Assembly (NCBI GenBank): GCA_015486015.1
Contig: WFSL01000010.1
Span: forward strand, 41,540-105,539
DNA: 64,000 bases
Reading direction: 5' to 3'
From: Aquificota bacterium
GTDB lineage: Bacteria > Thermosulfidibacterota > Thermosulfidibacteria > Thermosulfidibacterales > B14-G1
A program made the position numbers and the translations under genes. This document shows, in pieces, positions 50,048-59,402 of the stretch (position 1 is the first letter of the stretch; the number at the start of each line of letters is the position of its first letter). The notes under the pieces are model-generated. The model saw only the letters and a program-made list of their open reading frames with translations. It searched no databases and was not told where the DNA came from.

Positions 50048-50578
50048 TCATTTAATTTTTCCCCCTGCTTCGTCTATATAGGTGGGTGCCCTCTTGGGAG
50101 ACTTGCCCCCCTTCACCTGATGGTAGTAGGCGTAGGTCATGGGATCACCCTTGCCTATTACCTTGGCATCCGCTACTTCTCCAACGAATAGGGTATGAGT
50201 CCCCACATCCAAGCTCTTCACCACTTTAGCCTCCACGACGGCCACGGCATGGTCCGTCACGAAAGGGACCCCTGTCTTCCCCATCTGGTAAGCCACCTGA
50301 GAGAGCTTATCCACATCCCTCCCCGACTTGAAACCGAAGAGACCGATGAAGCTCATGGGGGCATCCTCTTTCAAAACAGAAACGGCAAAGACACCGCTTT
50401 TGGCCACAAGGTCATGGGTGAGGTTCTCCTTGTTCAGACAAACCGCCAGCTGAGGGGGCTTAGATGTCACCTGGAACACGGCATTGGCGATCTGACCGTT
50501 GAGCCGGTCTCCGTCCCTGGATGTAACCACATAGAGCCCATAGGACAAACTCCTGAATGCCTTGGAATCTATAGCCAT
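50048..50578 (-). CDS. Flavin reductase-like FMN-binding protein
   Basis: This 176-residue protein belongs to the flavin reductase-like domain group found in NADH:FMN oxidoreductases and in high-molecular-weight rubredoxin. [39 protein letters not shown] spans the FMN-binding region split across residues 12-50. It lies five bases after the flavodiiron remnant and 16 bases before rubredoxin, so it probably delivers electrons from NAD(P)H to rubredoxin or the flavodiiron protein. Confidence 0.87.
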   Translation of the reverse strand: MAIDSKAFRSLSYGLYVVTSRDGDRLNGQIANAVFQVTSKPPQLAVCLNKENLTHDLVAKSGVFAVSVLKEDAPMSFIGLFGFKSGRDVDKLSQVAYQMGKTGVPFVTDHAVAVVEAKVVKSLDVGTHTLFVGEVADAKVIGKGDPMTYAYYHQVKGGKSPKRAPTYIDEAGGKIK

Positions 50579-50582
50579 CCCA

Positions 50583-51212
50583 CTATCCCCCTTCCACCAG
50601 CTCTTTTAGTCTCTGGGCTATCTGTAGGCCCAGGTTGTGACACTCCTGAAGGACCTCCTTGGTGGGCCCATACTTGGATTTCACCTCTCCCACTACATTC
50701 ACCTTCATGGCTTCCAGGACCTCCCTTACCTGCTTCACCGACTCCCCGCTCCAGCCATAGGAACCAAAGGCCGCCCCAATCAGGTTCTGGGGCCTCAGGC
50801 CCTTGAGGTAGGTGAGGACGTCAGCCACCGAAGGGAACATGTTGTTGTTCAGGGTATGGGAACCCACCAGCAAGGCCCCGGCATCCAGAACCTCAGTAGC
50901 CACATCGCTCCTGTGGGAGCCACCGATGGGGGTGAGCTTCGCCATGGTACCCCCGGCGGCCAGGCCATCGGCAATGGTCCGTGCCATGAGGTCAGTGCCC
51001 CCCCACATGGTGTCATAGGCTATAACGGCCTTTCTGGTGGGCTTTTGAAGGGCCCAGTTTTCATAAAGCTGGAGGATCCAGGAGATGTCCTCTTCCCTTC
51101 TCCAGAGTGGCCCGTGGTCCGTGGCTACCACCTTGGGTTTGAGGCCCATCTTTTTCACCTGGTCAAGGAGCTTGGGGACCACATGAGCTCTTCTCTGAAA
51201 GGGTACTTGCAT
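50583..51212 (-). CDS. Flavodiiron protein, C-terminal fragment with flavodoxin domain
   Basis: This is the downstream open frame (209 residues if started at ATG 51212) of a flavodiiron protein (rubredoxin:oxygen/NO oxidoreductase, FprA-like). Residues from about 11 on show the end of the metallo-beta-lactamase domain ([14 protein letters not shown], with its last metal histidine), followed by a complete flavodoxin domain ([41 protein letters not shown]). The N-terminal part is in another frame and about 140 residues are missing between them, so this piece is not a working diiron reductase. It could at most survive as a flavodoxin-like protein. Confidence 0.75.
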   Translation of the reverse strand: MQVPFQRRAHVVPKLLDQVKKMGLKPKVVATDHGPLWRREEDISWILQLYENWALQKPTRKAVIAYDTMWGGTDLMARTIADGLAAGGTMAKLTPIGGSHRSDVATEVLDAGALLVGSHTLNNNMFPSVADVLTYLKGLRPQNLIGAAFGSYGWSGESVKQVREVLEAMKVNVVGEVKSKYGPTKEVLQECHNLGLQIAQRLKELVEGG

Positions 51213-51367
51213 GTGTCCATTAAGGTCACCTTATCTGCCAGGATGAGATAGGCGTTGTAGGTAGAGCCCTCATGGGTGGTATAGCCGTGGAAATTCCTCA
51301 GGGCCCAGTCTATCACTCCAACCCAGTAGACCCTGTCTGTCACTTTCACCCCTCTTAGGTTCTGCAT
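51155..51367 (-). pseudogene. Flavodiiron protein, N-terminal fragment
   Basis: ATG 51367, with AAAGGAGGA upstream, opens a frame whose first 62 residues are the start of a flavodiiron protein ([38 protein letters not shown]). The frame then stops, and sense continues in the other frame at the end of the beta-lactamase domain. The HxExDH iron ligands that should follow are absent. The combined gene is 785 bases against about 1200 for an intact one. Confidence 0.75.
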
Positions 51368-51439
51368 GGCGTATACTTCCTCCTTTCGTTGAATAGGGGT
51401 CCTTGTATGGGGACCTTTAAGATCGCCCAGGATGAAAAA

Positions 51440-52711
51440 TCACTGGGTTTTGGCTGCCTCCTTTCTCATTTGAGCTGCTAATTCCTTGATCTCCACCAGG
51501 TCCTTCTTCAGCTTGGCGTACCCGTACCAGGTGGTGTAATCGGGCATCATGTGGAAGGCCGCCTGGAAGGTCTTCATCCTGTGGTCCATGAACATCTCAT
51601 AGAGGACCTCTTCGACCCTTGTATTGACTTCATAAAAGTTGAGAAGATCGGGATATGGCCAGGTCGCCTGGTTTGTCTTCTTCTTTATTATCCCATCTCT
51701 GTAAAGACCGGCAATGATCTCAATCGCCTCTGCAAACAGCTTATCAGAGGCCTTGATCATAAGATCTGCATTCTTCAAGTTCTCCTTGGCAAAGGCAGCA
51801 GAGTGGCACCTCTCACAGGTCTTCTCTTCTTGGGCCCTCACCTCCTCCCAAGCTCCTGGGGTGAGCCTGGCCATGTTGGCAGCTTTAACAAGCTCGAGTC
51901 TCTTTGTGGGTTTACCGTTGGCATCCAAAACCCCAAGAGCCTTGAGAATGGTCACCCTATAACCCAGCCACTCCTTGTCCTTTTCTGGAAGCCTAAGACC
52001 CAGAAAACCCCAGGCAGTTATCACCTTGTGGTTACCATTGGGCATATGGCAGTCCTGACAAGTGGGTCCCCTGTGGGCCTTGGGATTCGTCATATAAGCA
52101 GCACCGTGCTTGGAGTGGTACCACATCTCCCATTGGGCATGGTCGAAACCTGTGTGGCAGCTGCTGCATGCCTCGGGCCTTCTGGCCTCCTCCACAGAGA
52201 AGGCATGCCTGGTATGGCAGTTCTGACAGTCCATGCCGTACTTGTAATAGGACCTATACTCGCCAGCCAGACCTTTTTTTTTCACCTCATCATTCACGAC
52301 TCCCAGGTTATGGCAGCCATTGCACCCCTTCTGCCCAGCTATGAAGGCCTTAGGCTGTATGTGGGAAAAACCTGGGAAGGCTGTTATGGGCAAAAGGCCC
52401 AGGGCGTGCTTTCCACTCATATACTGGTTCACCTGCTTTCTATGGCACCTTTTGCATGTGGCAATGGTGGGGAGCTTGGCCTTATCTGCGTCTTTGGCAT
52501 TGGTATGGGCACTGCCATGGCACGACTTGCAGGTTAGTATTTTGGCCATTCTACCCCGGTTGAAGTCCTTCACAATGCCTGGAGTCACTTTAGCATGGCA
52601 CCCCTCACACTTGGATGGCCTTGCATGGACAGGAGTACCCCATATCAATAAAACAGTCAGGGCCACAAACCAGCACATAGCATTTTTGATACCTTTGATA
52701 TATCTTATCAT
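51440..52711 (-). CDS. Octaheme c-type cytochrome, hydroxylamine oxidoreductase-like (copy 1)
   Basis: This is an exported cytochrome of 423 residues with a signal peptide (about 1-30) and eight CxxCH sites between residues 35 and 305. The spacing and the CQNCHTRHAF and CSSCHTGFDHAQWEMWYHSKHG segments match the HAO/octaheme cytochrome family. The helical C-terminal part without hemes is also usual. Members oxidise or reduce hydroxylamine, nitrite or other small nitrogen/sulfur compounds; the substrate is not determined. It has GGAGGT before ATG 52711. It stands upstream of the flavodiiron remnant. Confidence 0.87.
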   Translation of the reverse strand: MIRYIKGIKNAMCWFVALTVLLIWGTPVHARPSKCEGCHAKVTPGIVKDFNRGRMAKILTCKSCHGSAHTNAKDADKAKLPTIATCKRCHRKQVNQYMSGKHALGLLPITAFPGFSHIQPKAFIAGQKGCNGCHNLGVVNDEVKKKGLAGEYRSYYKYGMDCQNCHTRHAFSVEEARRPEACSSCHTGFDHAQWEMWYHSKHGAAYMTNPKAHRGPTCQDCHMPNGNHKVITAWGFLGLRLPEKDKEWLGYRVTILKALGVLDANGKPTKRLELVKAANMARLTPGAWEEVRAQEEKTCERCHSAAFAKENLKNADLMIKASDKLFAEAIEIIAGLYRDGIIKKKTNQATWPYPDLLNFYEVNTRVEEVLYEMFMDHRMKTFQAAFHMMPDYTTWYGYAKLKKDLVEIKELAAQMRKEAAKTQ

Positions 52712-52851
52712 AATACACCTCCGGTATTAATTGATGGTCAATGATTAGCAGTAATAACTCGCCATAATATAAACCTCTTCTTTTCAAAGCCCTGATATGC
52801 CCAGGGTGAAATGAGACCTAAAAACTGCTTACGCGCCTGTAATAGGGTCCC

Positions 52852-52878
52852 AAGCCTTATCTCATTTGGATAAGGCTT
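52852..52878 (-). terminator. Hairpin after the superoxide reductase gene
   Basis: AAGCCTTATC (52852-52861) pairs perfectly with GATAAGGCTT (52869-52878), touching the superoxide reductase stop. There is no T tract, so it may be a terminator, a processing site or an RNA-stability element. Confidence 0.5.
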
Positions 52879-53252
52879 TAACTTCTCCAGAGACCATGGA
52901 GATTACAATACTCCCTGGCTGTTACCCTTTTAGACTTCACAGGGAAGGAGGCCTCAGGTGCATCCCCGGGATTGAGAAATTGCTTATAGACCTTGCCATC
53001 AGCGATAAGCTCTATCCATTCTATGTAGTGTTTCTCCTCCATGGGATGAGCCACGCTTCCCACCTTCACCTTGTAGCCCTCAGCCACCTCTTCAATCATA
53101 GGCACGTGCTTCTCTTGGGCGGCGTCAACAGACCCTATTTCCAGCTTCATCATGGGTTGGTTGCAGCACACCAACTGGCCCTCGCCACCATGAAGTACCT
53201 CCACGATGTTTCCGCAGACCTTGCATTTGTAAACCTCTAACCTTTCAGCCAT
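52878..53252 (-). CDS. Desulfoferrodoxin-type superoxide reductase
   Basis: This is a 2Fe-type superoxide reductase (about 124 residues) that reduces superoxide to peroxide with rubredoxin electrons. The N-terminal desulforedoxin domain has cysteines near 10, 13, 29 and 30 ([15 protein letters not shown]). The catalytic center II has EKH (near 47-49), [11 protein letters not shown] and CNLHG near the end. I chose ATG 53252, after GGGAGG; an open frame extends to 53342 but looks non-coding. It lies between a ferritin-like gene and an octaheme gene, flanked by hairpins. Confidence 0.94.
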   Translation of the reverse strand: MAERLEVYKCKVCGNIVEVLHGGEGQLVCCNQPMMKLEIGSVDAAQEKHVPMIEEVAEGYKVKVGSVAHPMEEKHYIEWIELIADGKVYKQFLNPGDAPEASFPVKSKRVTAREYCNLHGLWRS

Positions 53253-53304
53253 GTCGTTTGCCTCCCAATCTAAAATGATTTCACTATAAAATCTTATCAA
53301 ACCT

Positions 53305-53331
53305 AAAAAGGGGGCTTTGTCAAGCCCCCTT
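53305..53331 (-). terminator. Rho-independent terminator after the ferritin-like gene
   Basis: A ten-base-pair stem, AAGGGGGCTT (53308-53317) with AAGCCCCCTT (53322-53331), has a four-base loop. Read leftward it is followed by a run of T. It separates the ferritin-like and superoxide reductase genes. Confidence 0.85.
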
Positions 53332-53368
53332 GAGAAAACCACATTGAATCCGAGGGATCCGATACCTT

Positions 53369-53860
53369 CTATCTTCCCCTCTCATGGAGGTCTTCCAATA
53401 ATGCCTGAAGATCGTCTTCGTGTTCCACTTCGTCTTTGAGAATCTCTAAGGCCATGTGATAGGTGAGGGGATCCTTGTCCTTGGTGGCCTCAAGGAGTTT
53501 GTTGTACACATCAATGGCACACTGCTCTCCCTTGATATTCTGTTTTAAGATGCTCTCCACATGTGGATCCTCTGGGACATCGTATCCACAGTTACTCACC
53601 TTGTACCAGTCTTCTGGCTTGAGCAGGGGTGTGCCTTCCAACTGCATGATCCTGTCCAGGACCATGCCTGCATGCCTCAGTTCATCTGCTGCGTGTTCCT
53701 CAAGCTCTGCCACTACCTGACCCTTCATGCGCCCCTTTACCACCTTAGCCCCTATCCAGTACTGGTAATAGGCAAGCCACTCGTCCGCATAGGCCTTATT
53801 AAGCAGCTCTATAAGTCTTTCCACGTCAAGCCCTACAATCTCCCTTCCCTTCGTTCCCAT
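53369..53860 (-). CDS. Ferritin-like di-iron protein (Dps-like/bacterioferritin type)
   Basis: This is a 163-residue four-helix protein. Iron ligands are an E in DEWLAYYQ, ExxH in DELRHA, an E in KGEQCAID and ExxH in DEVEHEDD. The arrangement is that of ferritin-like/DPS-like proteins. It is likely to store iron or detoxify peroxide. AAGGAGG precedes ATG 53860. It stands in the oxidative-stress run and is followed by a terminator. Confidence 0.9.
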   Translation of the reverse strand: MGTKGREIVGLDVERLIELLNKAYADEWLAYYQYWIGAKVVKGRMKGQVVAELEEHAADELRHAGMVLDRIMQLEGTPLLKPEDWYKVSNCGYDVPEDPHVESILKQNIKGEQCAIDVYNKLLEATKDKDPLTYHMALEILKDEVEHEDDLQALLEDLHERGR

Positions 53861-53914
53861 TTTCTCCTCCTTAAGGTTTTAGTTTAAAGTAACCATCATG
53901 TTAAAAGCAAATTT

Positions 53915-53948
53915 AAACTACAAGGGGCGAACTGTCAACATTCGCCCC
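53915..53948 (-). terminator. Terminator after the second octaheme gene
   Basis: GGGGCGAA (53924-53931) pairs with TTCGCCCC (53941-53948) over eight bases. Read leftward the stem is followed by TTGTAGTTTAAATTT, moderately T-rich. It sits just after the octaheme stop. Confidence 0.65.
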
Positions 53949-53956
53949 CTTCCTGG

Positions 53957-55450
53957 TCAATCTTTTTTGGCCTTGAGCTTAAATTCAAGCCAGTCCTTCA
54001 TTTGCTGAATATTCTTACTCATATACCACCGACCGTTGGCAAAGGTTCCATAATCGGCCCCGGCCATGCCTGAGGCAAATCTGGTGGAGTTGGCAAAGAA
54101 AAGCCATTGCTCCACCCACATCTTCTCAATGGCCTCGTTGAAGATACTGTCGCCTTGAGCTAACCCTTTGGCTGCTCCAGTCTTCCAGGCTTTGAGGAGG
54201 ACCTTGGTGGCGGTCAGGGTCATGGCATTGGTGGTCTCAATGGTGTGCTCAAAACGTGCAAATTGATTGTCTACCCATGTGGTGCTGTGACAAGACATGC
54301 AAACCTTCTCCATGTTCCTCTTACGCTTGGTCATTTCTTGGGCATCAATGAGAAACTGAGAGACAGGCTCACCCGTGAGTTCCGTGGGGAGGGGAAGTCC
54401 AGCCTTGTTCTTGATGATGGTGGTATCGGCTGACTTGGGGTGCGGGTGGGCATATATCAAACCAAAGATGCGCCAAGGAATTCTGTCGTTCATTTGATGG
54501 GTCCTTTTTGCCACCACATTGCCGTTCTGATCTACGAGGAGGCTGACATGGCACGTGGCGCAGGTGGGGGCAGAGAAGTCCTTTCCCACTACCCAGGGCA
54601 CATCTTCAAAATTCCAGTCTTTACCCATGGAGTAGAAGATGTTTCCATGCTTGCTCACCATGTACACCTTGTAGGCAGGGACATCGGGCCCCTTGTGGCA
54701 CTCGGCACAGGTATAGGGTTTCCTGGCCATAGCAATGGAGAAGCGATGGCGGGTGTGGCAGGAGGTGCAGGAGCCCATCGAACCGTCTGGATTGATCCTA
54801 CCCACCCCTTGATTGGGCCAACCGGAGAGCACCGGAAACTCCATCTCTCCCAGTTCCGTTTCCCTCTTCTCCTTCCCCTTGACCTCTACCTTGGTGCCAT
54901 GGCAATAAGCGCAGGACTCTGCTGTGGTGACCTTATTAGCGGGTTTATAAGTGATGTTTGTCCCATCGAAGTCCTGCACACCATCAGTGGTCTCCACCAA
55001 ATTGTGATAGACGGGATTGTTAAGCAAGTTGCCATGGGCGTGTGACATGAGGTTTTTGCTATACTGTTCTGCCTCTAAGGGATGGCATGTGGCACAATCC
55101 TTTGGGGTTACTACTACATGGACCTGGAAGCCGTTGTGCTCAAAGGTGTCCTTGTGGGCGTCGGGATTAATTGTGTGGCATTCGGCACAACCAATAACTG
55201 TCCCAGCTAAGTCTGGAGGAACCTTCGATGCCGAAAGCATCCTTTCCACTATAGGCTTTTTCATAGCCTGCATGGGTGTGATTTGGGAGTGGAGGCTCTT
55301 ACGCCAGTCTTCCACGATGCCTGGAGTCACCTGAGCATGGCAGTCGAGACATGACTGGGTAGCTTCGCTAATAGGGGGCTGTGCCCAAGTGATAGAGCAC
55401 CATCCCAGTAGCACCATAAGGGGAAAAGACAGATAAAATACCTTTTTCAT
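53957..55450 (-). CDS. Octaheme c-type cytochrome, hydroxylamine oxidoreductase-like (copy 2)
   Basis: This is an exported cytochrome of 497 residues. A signal peptide (about 1-23) is followed by eight CxxCH sites at about residues 34 to 388. CTSCHTRHRFSIAMARKPYTCAECH and MVSKHGNIF are hallmarks of the HAO family. It is longer than copy 1 (423 residues), and the two are paralogs. AGGAGGT precedes ATG 55450. It follows the pentaheme gene with an 85-base gap. Direction of the reaction and substrate are unknown. Confidence 0.88.
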   Translation of the reverse strand: MKKVFYLSFPLMVLLGWCSITWAQPPISEATQSCLDCHAQVTPGIVEDWRKSLHSQITPMQAMKKPIVERMLSASKVPPDLAGTVIGCAECHTINPDAHKDTFEHNGFQVHVVVTPKDCATCHPLEAEQYSKNLMSHAHGNLLNNPVYHNLVETTDGVQDFDGTNITYKPANKVTTAESCAYCHGTKVEVKGKEKRETELGEMEFPVLSGWPNQGVGRINPDGSMGSCTSCHTRHRFSIAMARKPYTCAECHKGPDVPAYKVYMVSKHGNIFYSMGKDWNFEDVPWVVGKDFSAPTCATCHVSLLVDQNGNVVAKRTHQMNDRIPWRIFGLIYAHPHPKSADTTIIKNKAGLPLPTELTGEPVSQFLIDAQEMTKRKRNMEKVCMSCHSTTWVDNQFARFEHTIETTNAMTLTATKVLLKAWKTGAAKGLAQGDSIFNEAIEKMWVEQWLFFANSTRFASGMAGADYGTFANGRWYMSKNIQQMKDWLEFKLKAKKD

Positions 55451-55535
55451 ATTCCCACCTCCTAAAAGGGCTTAAGCACCTTTCCGACATCTCAGACTTT
55501 ATTAGTGCCCATAAGGGACCCTTGTTGGGATGCTG

Positions 55536-56878
55536 TCATTGCTTAACCACCTTTAACTTCAGGCTTCCAACATTCACCACCTTTCCCGTATACTCACTTG
55601 GAGGAAGCTTCAGGAACTTCCCCACAGAAGAAGGCACCAGGCTGTAGTAAAGGGTAGCTTTGATAGTCACTGGACCAGGGGCCACATTGGTTGGCACATT
55701 CCAGGTATAGCTCTCCACTTTGGTCTCCCTGGGCCCAATCCTATAATCCACTAAGCTATTATCTTTGGTGTACCACTGGCAGATGGTCATCCTTCCCTTG
55801 GGATCAAAGAAGGGTTTTCTAAAGATCCGGGCCCCGTCGGGTACATCGCCGTCTCTCTTAACCCCTTTGAAGCCTTTTATCCCCATGATCTCTCCCATGG
55901 CTTGGTAGGCCAGAGCGTTAGAGTCGGCAATTGTGTAGTTTTCGCCCTTGAACCCCTTTTTGTCCACAGGAACGAAGTACTTGTGCCCTGCTGAATCCTC
56001 GGCCCACACCTCTAACCAGAGCATCCTTTCCTCTGTAGAGCCCGAGGGAATGTAGTGTCCCACCTTTCCGTTGAAGAGTTCCACCCGGAATTTGAGTGTG
56101 GATCCCGGGGCCACCTCTTTCTTTTTGGCATACATGGCTATATCCACGGCCCCTGCCAGTTTGTTTGAGAAGTGGGCACCGTGGAGTACGTGGTGAGCCA
56201 TATCTTTGTGGAACCTACCCCTGGAAACACTTCCAGGGCCACTGTACATGTGGCAGTCCTGGCACGTAGTTCCCTCTTTGGCATAGGGTCCAGCCTTCCA
56301 CTCTCGATAGGTTTCCTTCACCCAGGCACCGTAAGGACTCTGCTCATCGTGACAGGTAGCACAGAACTCGGGGGTTTTAAGGAAGGGATTGTACTCCACT
56401 GGATGAAGGGCCTTTACATTTTTCCTGGGCCCCTGCTTCACCCTCCCAGGTTTAATGATGTAATTAAAATTATAGGGGATTTTTTGTGTAGTCCCGGTGA
56501 TGTTGTGACATACTTCGCAACTCACCCCTTCGTTGGCTCTGGTATCTGCAGTAGGGGATTTGGGGGGAATATCGCCACTAAGAAAGGCCACGGGAGCGTG
56601 ACAAGCTATGCAGTCGCCCTTTGCTCCGGCCACCTTGGCAAACTTCAAGGCATGGGGCAGGGCCAGCTTGAAGTACTCCACATCGTCCCAGGCATGTGTG
56701 AAGGACTTGGCCATGAGACTCTGTTTCCACTCTTGGTAGATCTCCCTGTGGCACATGCCACATCTCTTGGGCTTTTTAAAATCCTGGTACTTGGACCTGC
56801 CCATCTCTGCCCCCGTGCTAAGGAGCATGCGGCCACAAGTATTAGGGCCACCGCCAAAGAAAACAGCCGCCTGCCCAT
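55536..56878 (-). CDS. Pentaheme c-type cytochrome, probably lipoprotein, with frameshift after signal peptide
   Basis: The body (frame ending at 55536) has five CxxCH sites between about residues 40 and 210 and a large beta-rich C-terminal part, like cytochrome c554-type multiheme proteins. The natural start is ATG 56878, which has GGGAGGTG upstream. It encodes a signal peptide with lipobox VAAC (residues 15-18), but in a different frame from the hemes. From 56878 to the stop is 1343 bases; adding one G to the CGGGGGC run just after the signal peptide would restore one frame of 447 residues. An open frame from 56885 has no signal peptide. I infer indel or sequence error. Confidence 0.78.
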
Positions 56879-56985
56879 ACTGCACCTCCCTGGATATTTT
56901 TAAACAAAAACTTCTTTAAAAATTGTAATCGACAAATATTTAGATGTCAATAGCGCAGAACTTAAGGGCGAGGCAGGCGGAGAGA

Positions 56986-57993
56986 TTATGGAGGAGGTCC
57001 CTTTTCTGGCTTTTGTTCCTTCACCCTCTTCCAGTTAGGGGAATGAAGGGGCTGACCTCCTTTCAGGACCCTTATCAGGTCCTGCACAGCCATCAAGGCC
57101 ATGGCAGAGCGTGTTTCCATAGTGGCTGAACCTATGTGGGGTAGCAACACCACGCGTTCCAGTTCCAGGAGTCCCTTTTCTATTTCTGGCTCTCCCTCGT
57201 AGACGTCCAGACCTGCCCCCCATATGAGGCCTTCCTTTAAGGCTTGTGCCAGGTCCTTCTCCTTCACGATGGGGCCTCTTCCTATGTTTACGAGGATCGC
57301 ATTTCTCTTCATTTGGCGGAACTCTTCAAGGCCAAAGCGGCCCTGGGTCTCAGGAGTGAGGGGTGCCGTGATGACGAGGAAGTCGCTCTCCCTCAGCAGT
57401 TCTTCAAATGGAGCATATTTGGCATCTGTCACTTTCTCCCCTTGGGGATTGGGATGGCGATTGTGATAGATGATATTCATATTGAATCCTTTGGCCCTCT
57501 TGGCCAAGGCCGTGCCTATTCTACCCATCCCGTAAATGCCCAGGGTCTTGCCCACCAGATCCTTACCCAGAAAGAGGTGGTACCTCAAACCCACAAATCT
57601 CCCTCCCTTGGTGAAGTTGTGGGCCTGAGGGATAAGGCGGGCTGTGGCCATGAGGAGGGCCCACCCCAGGTCTGCTGTGGCCTCAGTAAGGATATCGGGG
57701 GTATGGGTAACCACTATACCCCGAGAGGTGGCAGCGTTTACATCTATGTTGTCCAGGCCTACCCCTAAGTTGCTTATTACCTTAAGATGGGGGGCGGCAT
57801 CCATCACCTCCCTATCTATCCTGTCGAAGAGCATACACAATAGACCCTCTTTGTCAGCCAAGATCTTTATCAGCTCCTGCCGGGTGATGGGTCTTTCCTC
57901 TTTGTGCCTGGTAACTTCTGTGTCTCTCCTTATGAGTTCATCAGCCTCTGGAAAGAGATAGGGCCAAGTAACCAACACCTTAGGCTTTACCAT
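56986..57993 (-). CDS. D-isomer-specific 2-hydroxyacid dehydrogenase (glyoxylate/hydroxypyruvate reductase-like)
   Basis: This is an NAD(P)-dependent dehydrogenase of about 335 residues. GIYGMGRIGTALAKRA is the cofactor loop. The catalytic arginine (NIGRGPIV), glutamate (YEGEPEIE) and histidine (LLPHIGSATMETR) are in place. It resembles glycerate dehydrogenase/glyoxylate reductase more than phosphoglycerate dehydrogenase, because no extra C-terminal domain follows. GGAGG precedes two adjacent ATGs at 57996 and 57993. It is divergent from the FabF gene. Confidence 0.87.
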   Translation of the reverse strand: MVKPKVLVTWPYLFPEADELIRRDTEVTRHKEERPITRQELIKILADKEGLLCMLFDRIDREVMDAAPHLKVISNLGVGLDNIDVNAATSRGIVVTHTPDILTEATADLGWALLMATARLIPQAHNFTKGGRFVGLRYHLFLGKDLVGKTLGIYGMGRIGTALAKRAKGFNMNIIYHNRHPNPQGEKVTDAKYAPFEELLRESDFLVITAPLTPETQGRFGLEEFRQMKRNAILVNIGRGPIVKEKDLAQALKEGLIWGAGLDVYEGEPEIEKGLLELERVVLLPHIGSATMETRSAMALMAVQDLIRVLKGGQPLHSPNWKRVKEQKPEKGPPP

Positions 57994-58129
57994 CATCCCT
58001 CCTCCCACTTTTGGTTGCAAGAAATAAGATACCATTGACTTCGTAATGTAAAGAGATTACACTTCTTATTTAATGAGAGCAGCAGAAAGGGCTTTGCTTA
58101 ACCTTAGGAATCATCAGGAGATACAGTAG

Positions 58130-59371
58130 TTGGATAGAGGGTCGGAGTCGAGAGTTGTTGTGACAGGGATTGGAGCATTAACCCCTCTGGGTATCGGAGT
58201 CAAGGAGAGTTGGGATGCCCTTCTCAGGGGGAAATCTGGGATAAGGCGCATCACGGCCTTTGATCCTTCGGGTCTGAGGACACAGATAGCAGGGGAGGTA
58301 TTGGATTTCAGGCCAGAGGACTTTATGGATAGGAGGTCTGCGAAGCGCTTCGACAGGTCTATTGCCTTTGCTATTGCTGCCAGTCGTATGGCCCTTGAGG
58401 ATGCTGGGTTAAGGGTGACCCCTGATGTGGGGGTGATCATAGGCAATTCCTTGGGGGGTGTGAATACCATTGAAGAGAACGCTTCTTTGATGTACTCAGG
58501 CCATGAGAAGAGGATTTCGGCCTTCTTTATCCCTGGCATGATCTCCAGTATGGCATCGAGCCTTGTGGCTATCGAGCTGGGCATGAAGGGTCCAAACTTT
58601 GTGATTAACGGGGCGTGTGCGTCGGGGGCCCTTGCCATAGGCTGTGGTTACCGCTTGGTGAGAGAGGGTGCCCTTAGGGCCATGCTCGTGGGGGGCACAG
58701 AAGCAGGCATATGTCGTCTCATGTACTGCGGTTATAATTCTCTAAGGGGTACAAGCACAAGGAACCATGAACCAGAGAGGGCCTCTCGCCCCTTTGACCG
58801 AGATAGAGACGGCTTCGTCCCTGCAGAGGGGGCAGGGATGCTTCTTCTTGAAGGCTTATCGGACGCCCTTGATAGGGGAGCTACCATCTATGCTGAGCTG
58901 GTAGGTTTCGGCAATTCCTGTGATGCCTATCACTTTACTGCGCCGGATCCAGAGGGGGATGGGGCACGCCGCTGTATGGAGGCAGCCCTGGTCGATGCAG
59001 GTCTGGAGCCGAGCGAGGTGGATTACATAAACGCCCATGGTACCTCTACCCCTCTCAATGACCTTGTGGAGACCAAGGCAATAAAGGCCGTTTTTGGGAA
59101 GCACAGCTATAAGCTCATGGTGAGCTCTAACAAATCTATGATAGGCCACACTGTGGGGGCGGCGGGGGCCATTGAGGCTATCTTTTCGGTGTTGACCCTG
59201 AGGGAGGGGATGGTGCCACCCACGATCAACTATGAGAACCCTGATCCCGAATGTGATCTTGATTACGTTCCACAGAGGGCAAGAAAGGCCGATGTGAGGG
59301 TTGTGCTTTCTAACTCCTTTGGCTTTGGAGGCATAAACGCCTCCCTTGTCTTCAAGAAGTTTGAGAGCTGA
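58130..59371 (+). CDS. Beta-ketoacyl-ACP synthase II (FabF type)
   Basis: This condensing enzyme has 413 residues. The catalytic cysteine is C163 (NGACASGALAIG) and the two histidines are H303 (NAHGTSTPLND) and H340 (MIGHTVGAAGA), with K335. It starts at TTG 58130 with CAGGAG upstream. It may extend acyl-ACP chains for membrane lipids, but the isolated setting next to an acyl-CoA synthetase, not in a fab cluster, leaves room for a specialised chain. Confidence 0.9.
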   Translation: MDRGSESRVVVTGIGALTPLGIGVKESWDALLRGKSGIRRITAFDPSGLRTQIAGEVLDFRPEDFMDRRSAKRFDRSIAFAIAASRMALEDAGLRVTPDVGVIIGNSLGGVNTIEENASLMYSGHEKRISAFFIPGMISSMASSLVAIELGMKGPNFVINGACASGALAIGCGYRLVREGALRAMLVGGTEAGICRLMYCGYNSLRGTSTRNHEPERASRPFDRDRDGFVPAEGAGMLLLEGLSDALDRGATIYAELVGFGNSCDAYHFTAPDPEGDGARRCMEAALVDAGLEPSEVDYINAHGTSTPLNDLVETKAIKAVFGKHSYKLMVSSNKSMIGHTVGAAGAIEAIFSVLTLREGMVPPTINYENPDPECDLDYVPQRARKADVRVVLSNSFGFGGINASLVFKKFES

Positions 59372-59402
59372 ACATCTGTGGATTTTAAGGAGGAGGTGAG
59401 GT

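Noticed and set aside
51551-52537. 328-codon open frame on the plus strand over the first octaheme gene
   Set aside because: It runs antisense to a cytochrome with eight heme sites and a good ribosome binding site, and its translation has no recognisable domain.
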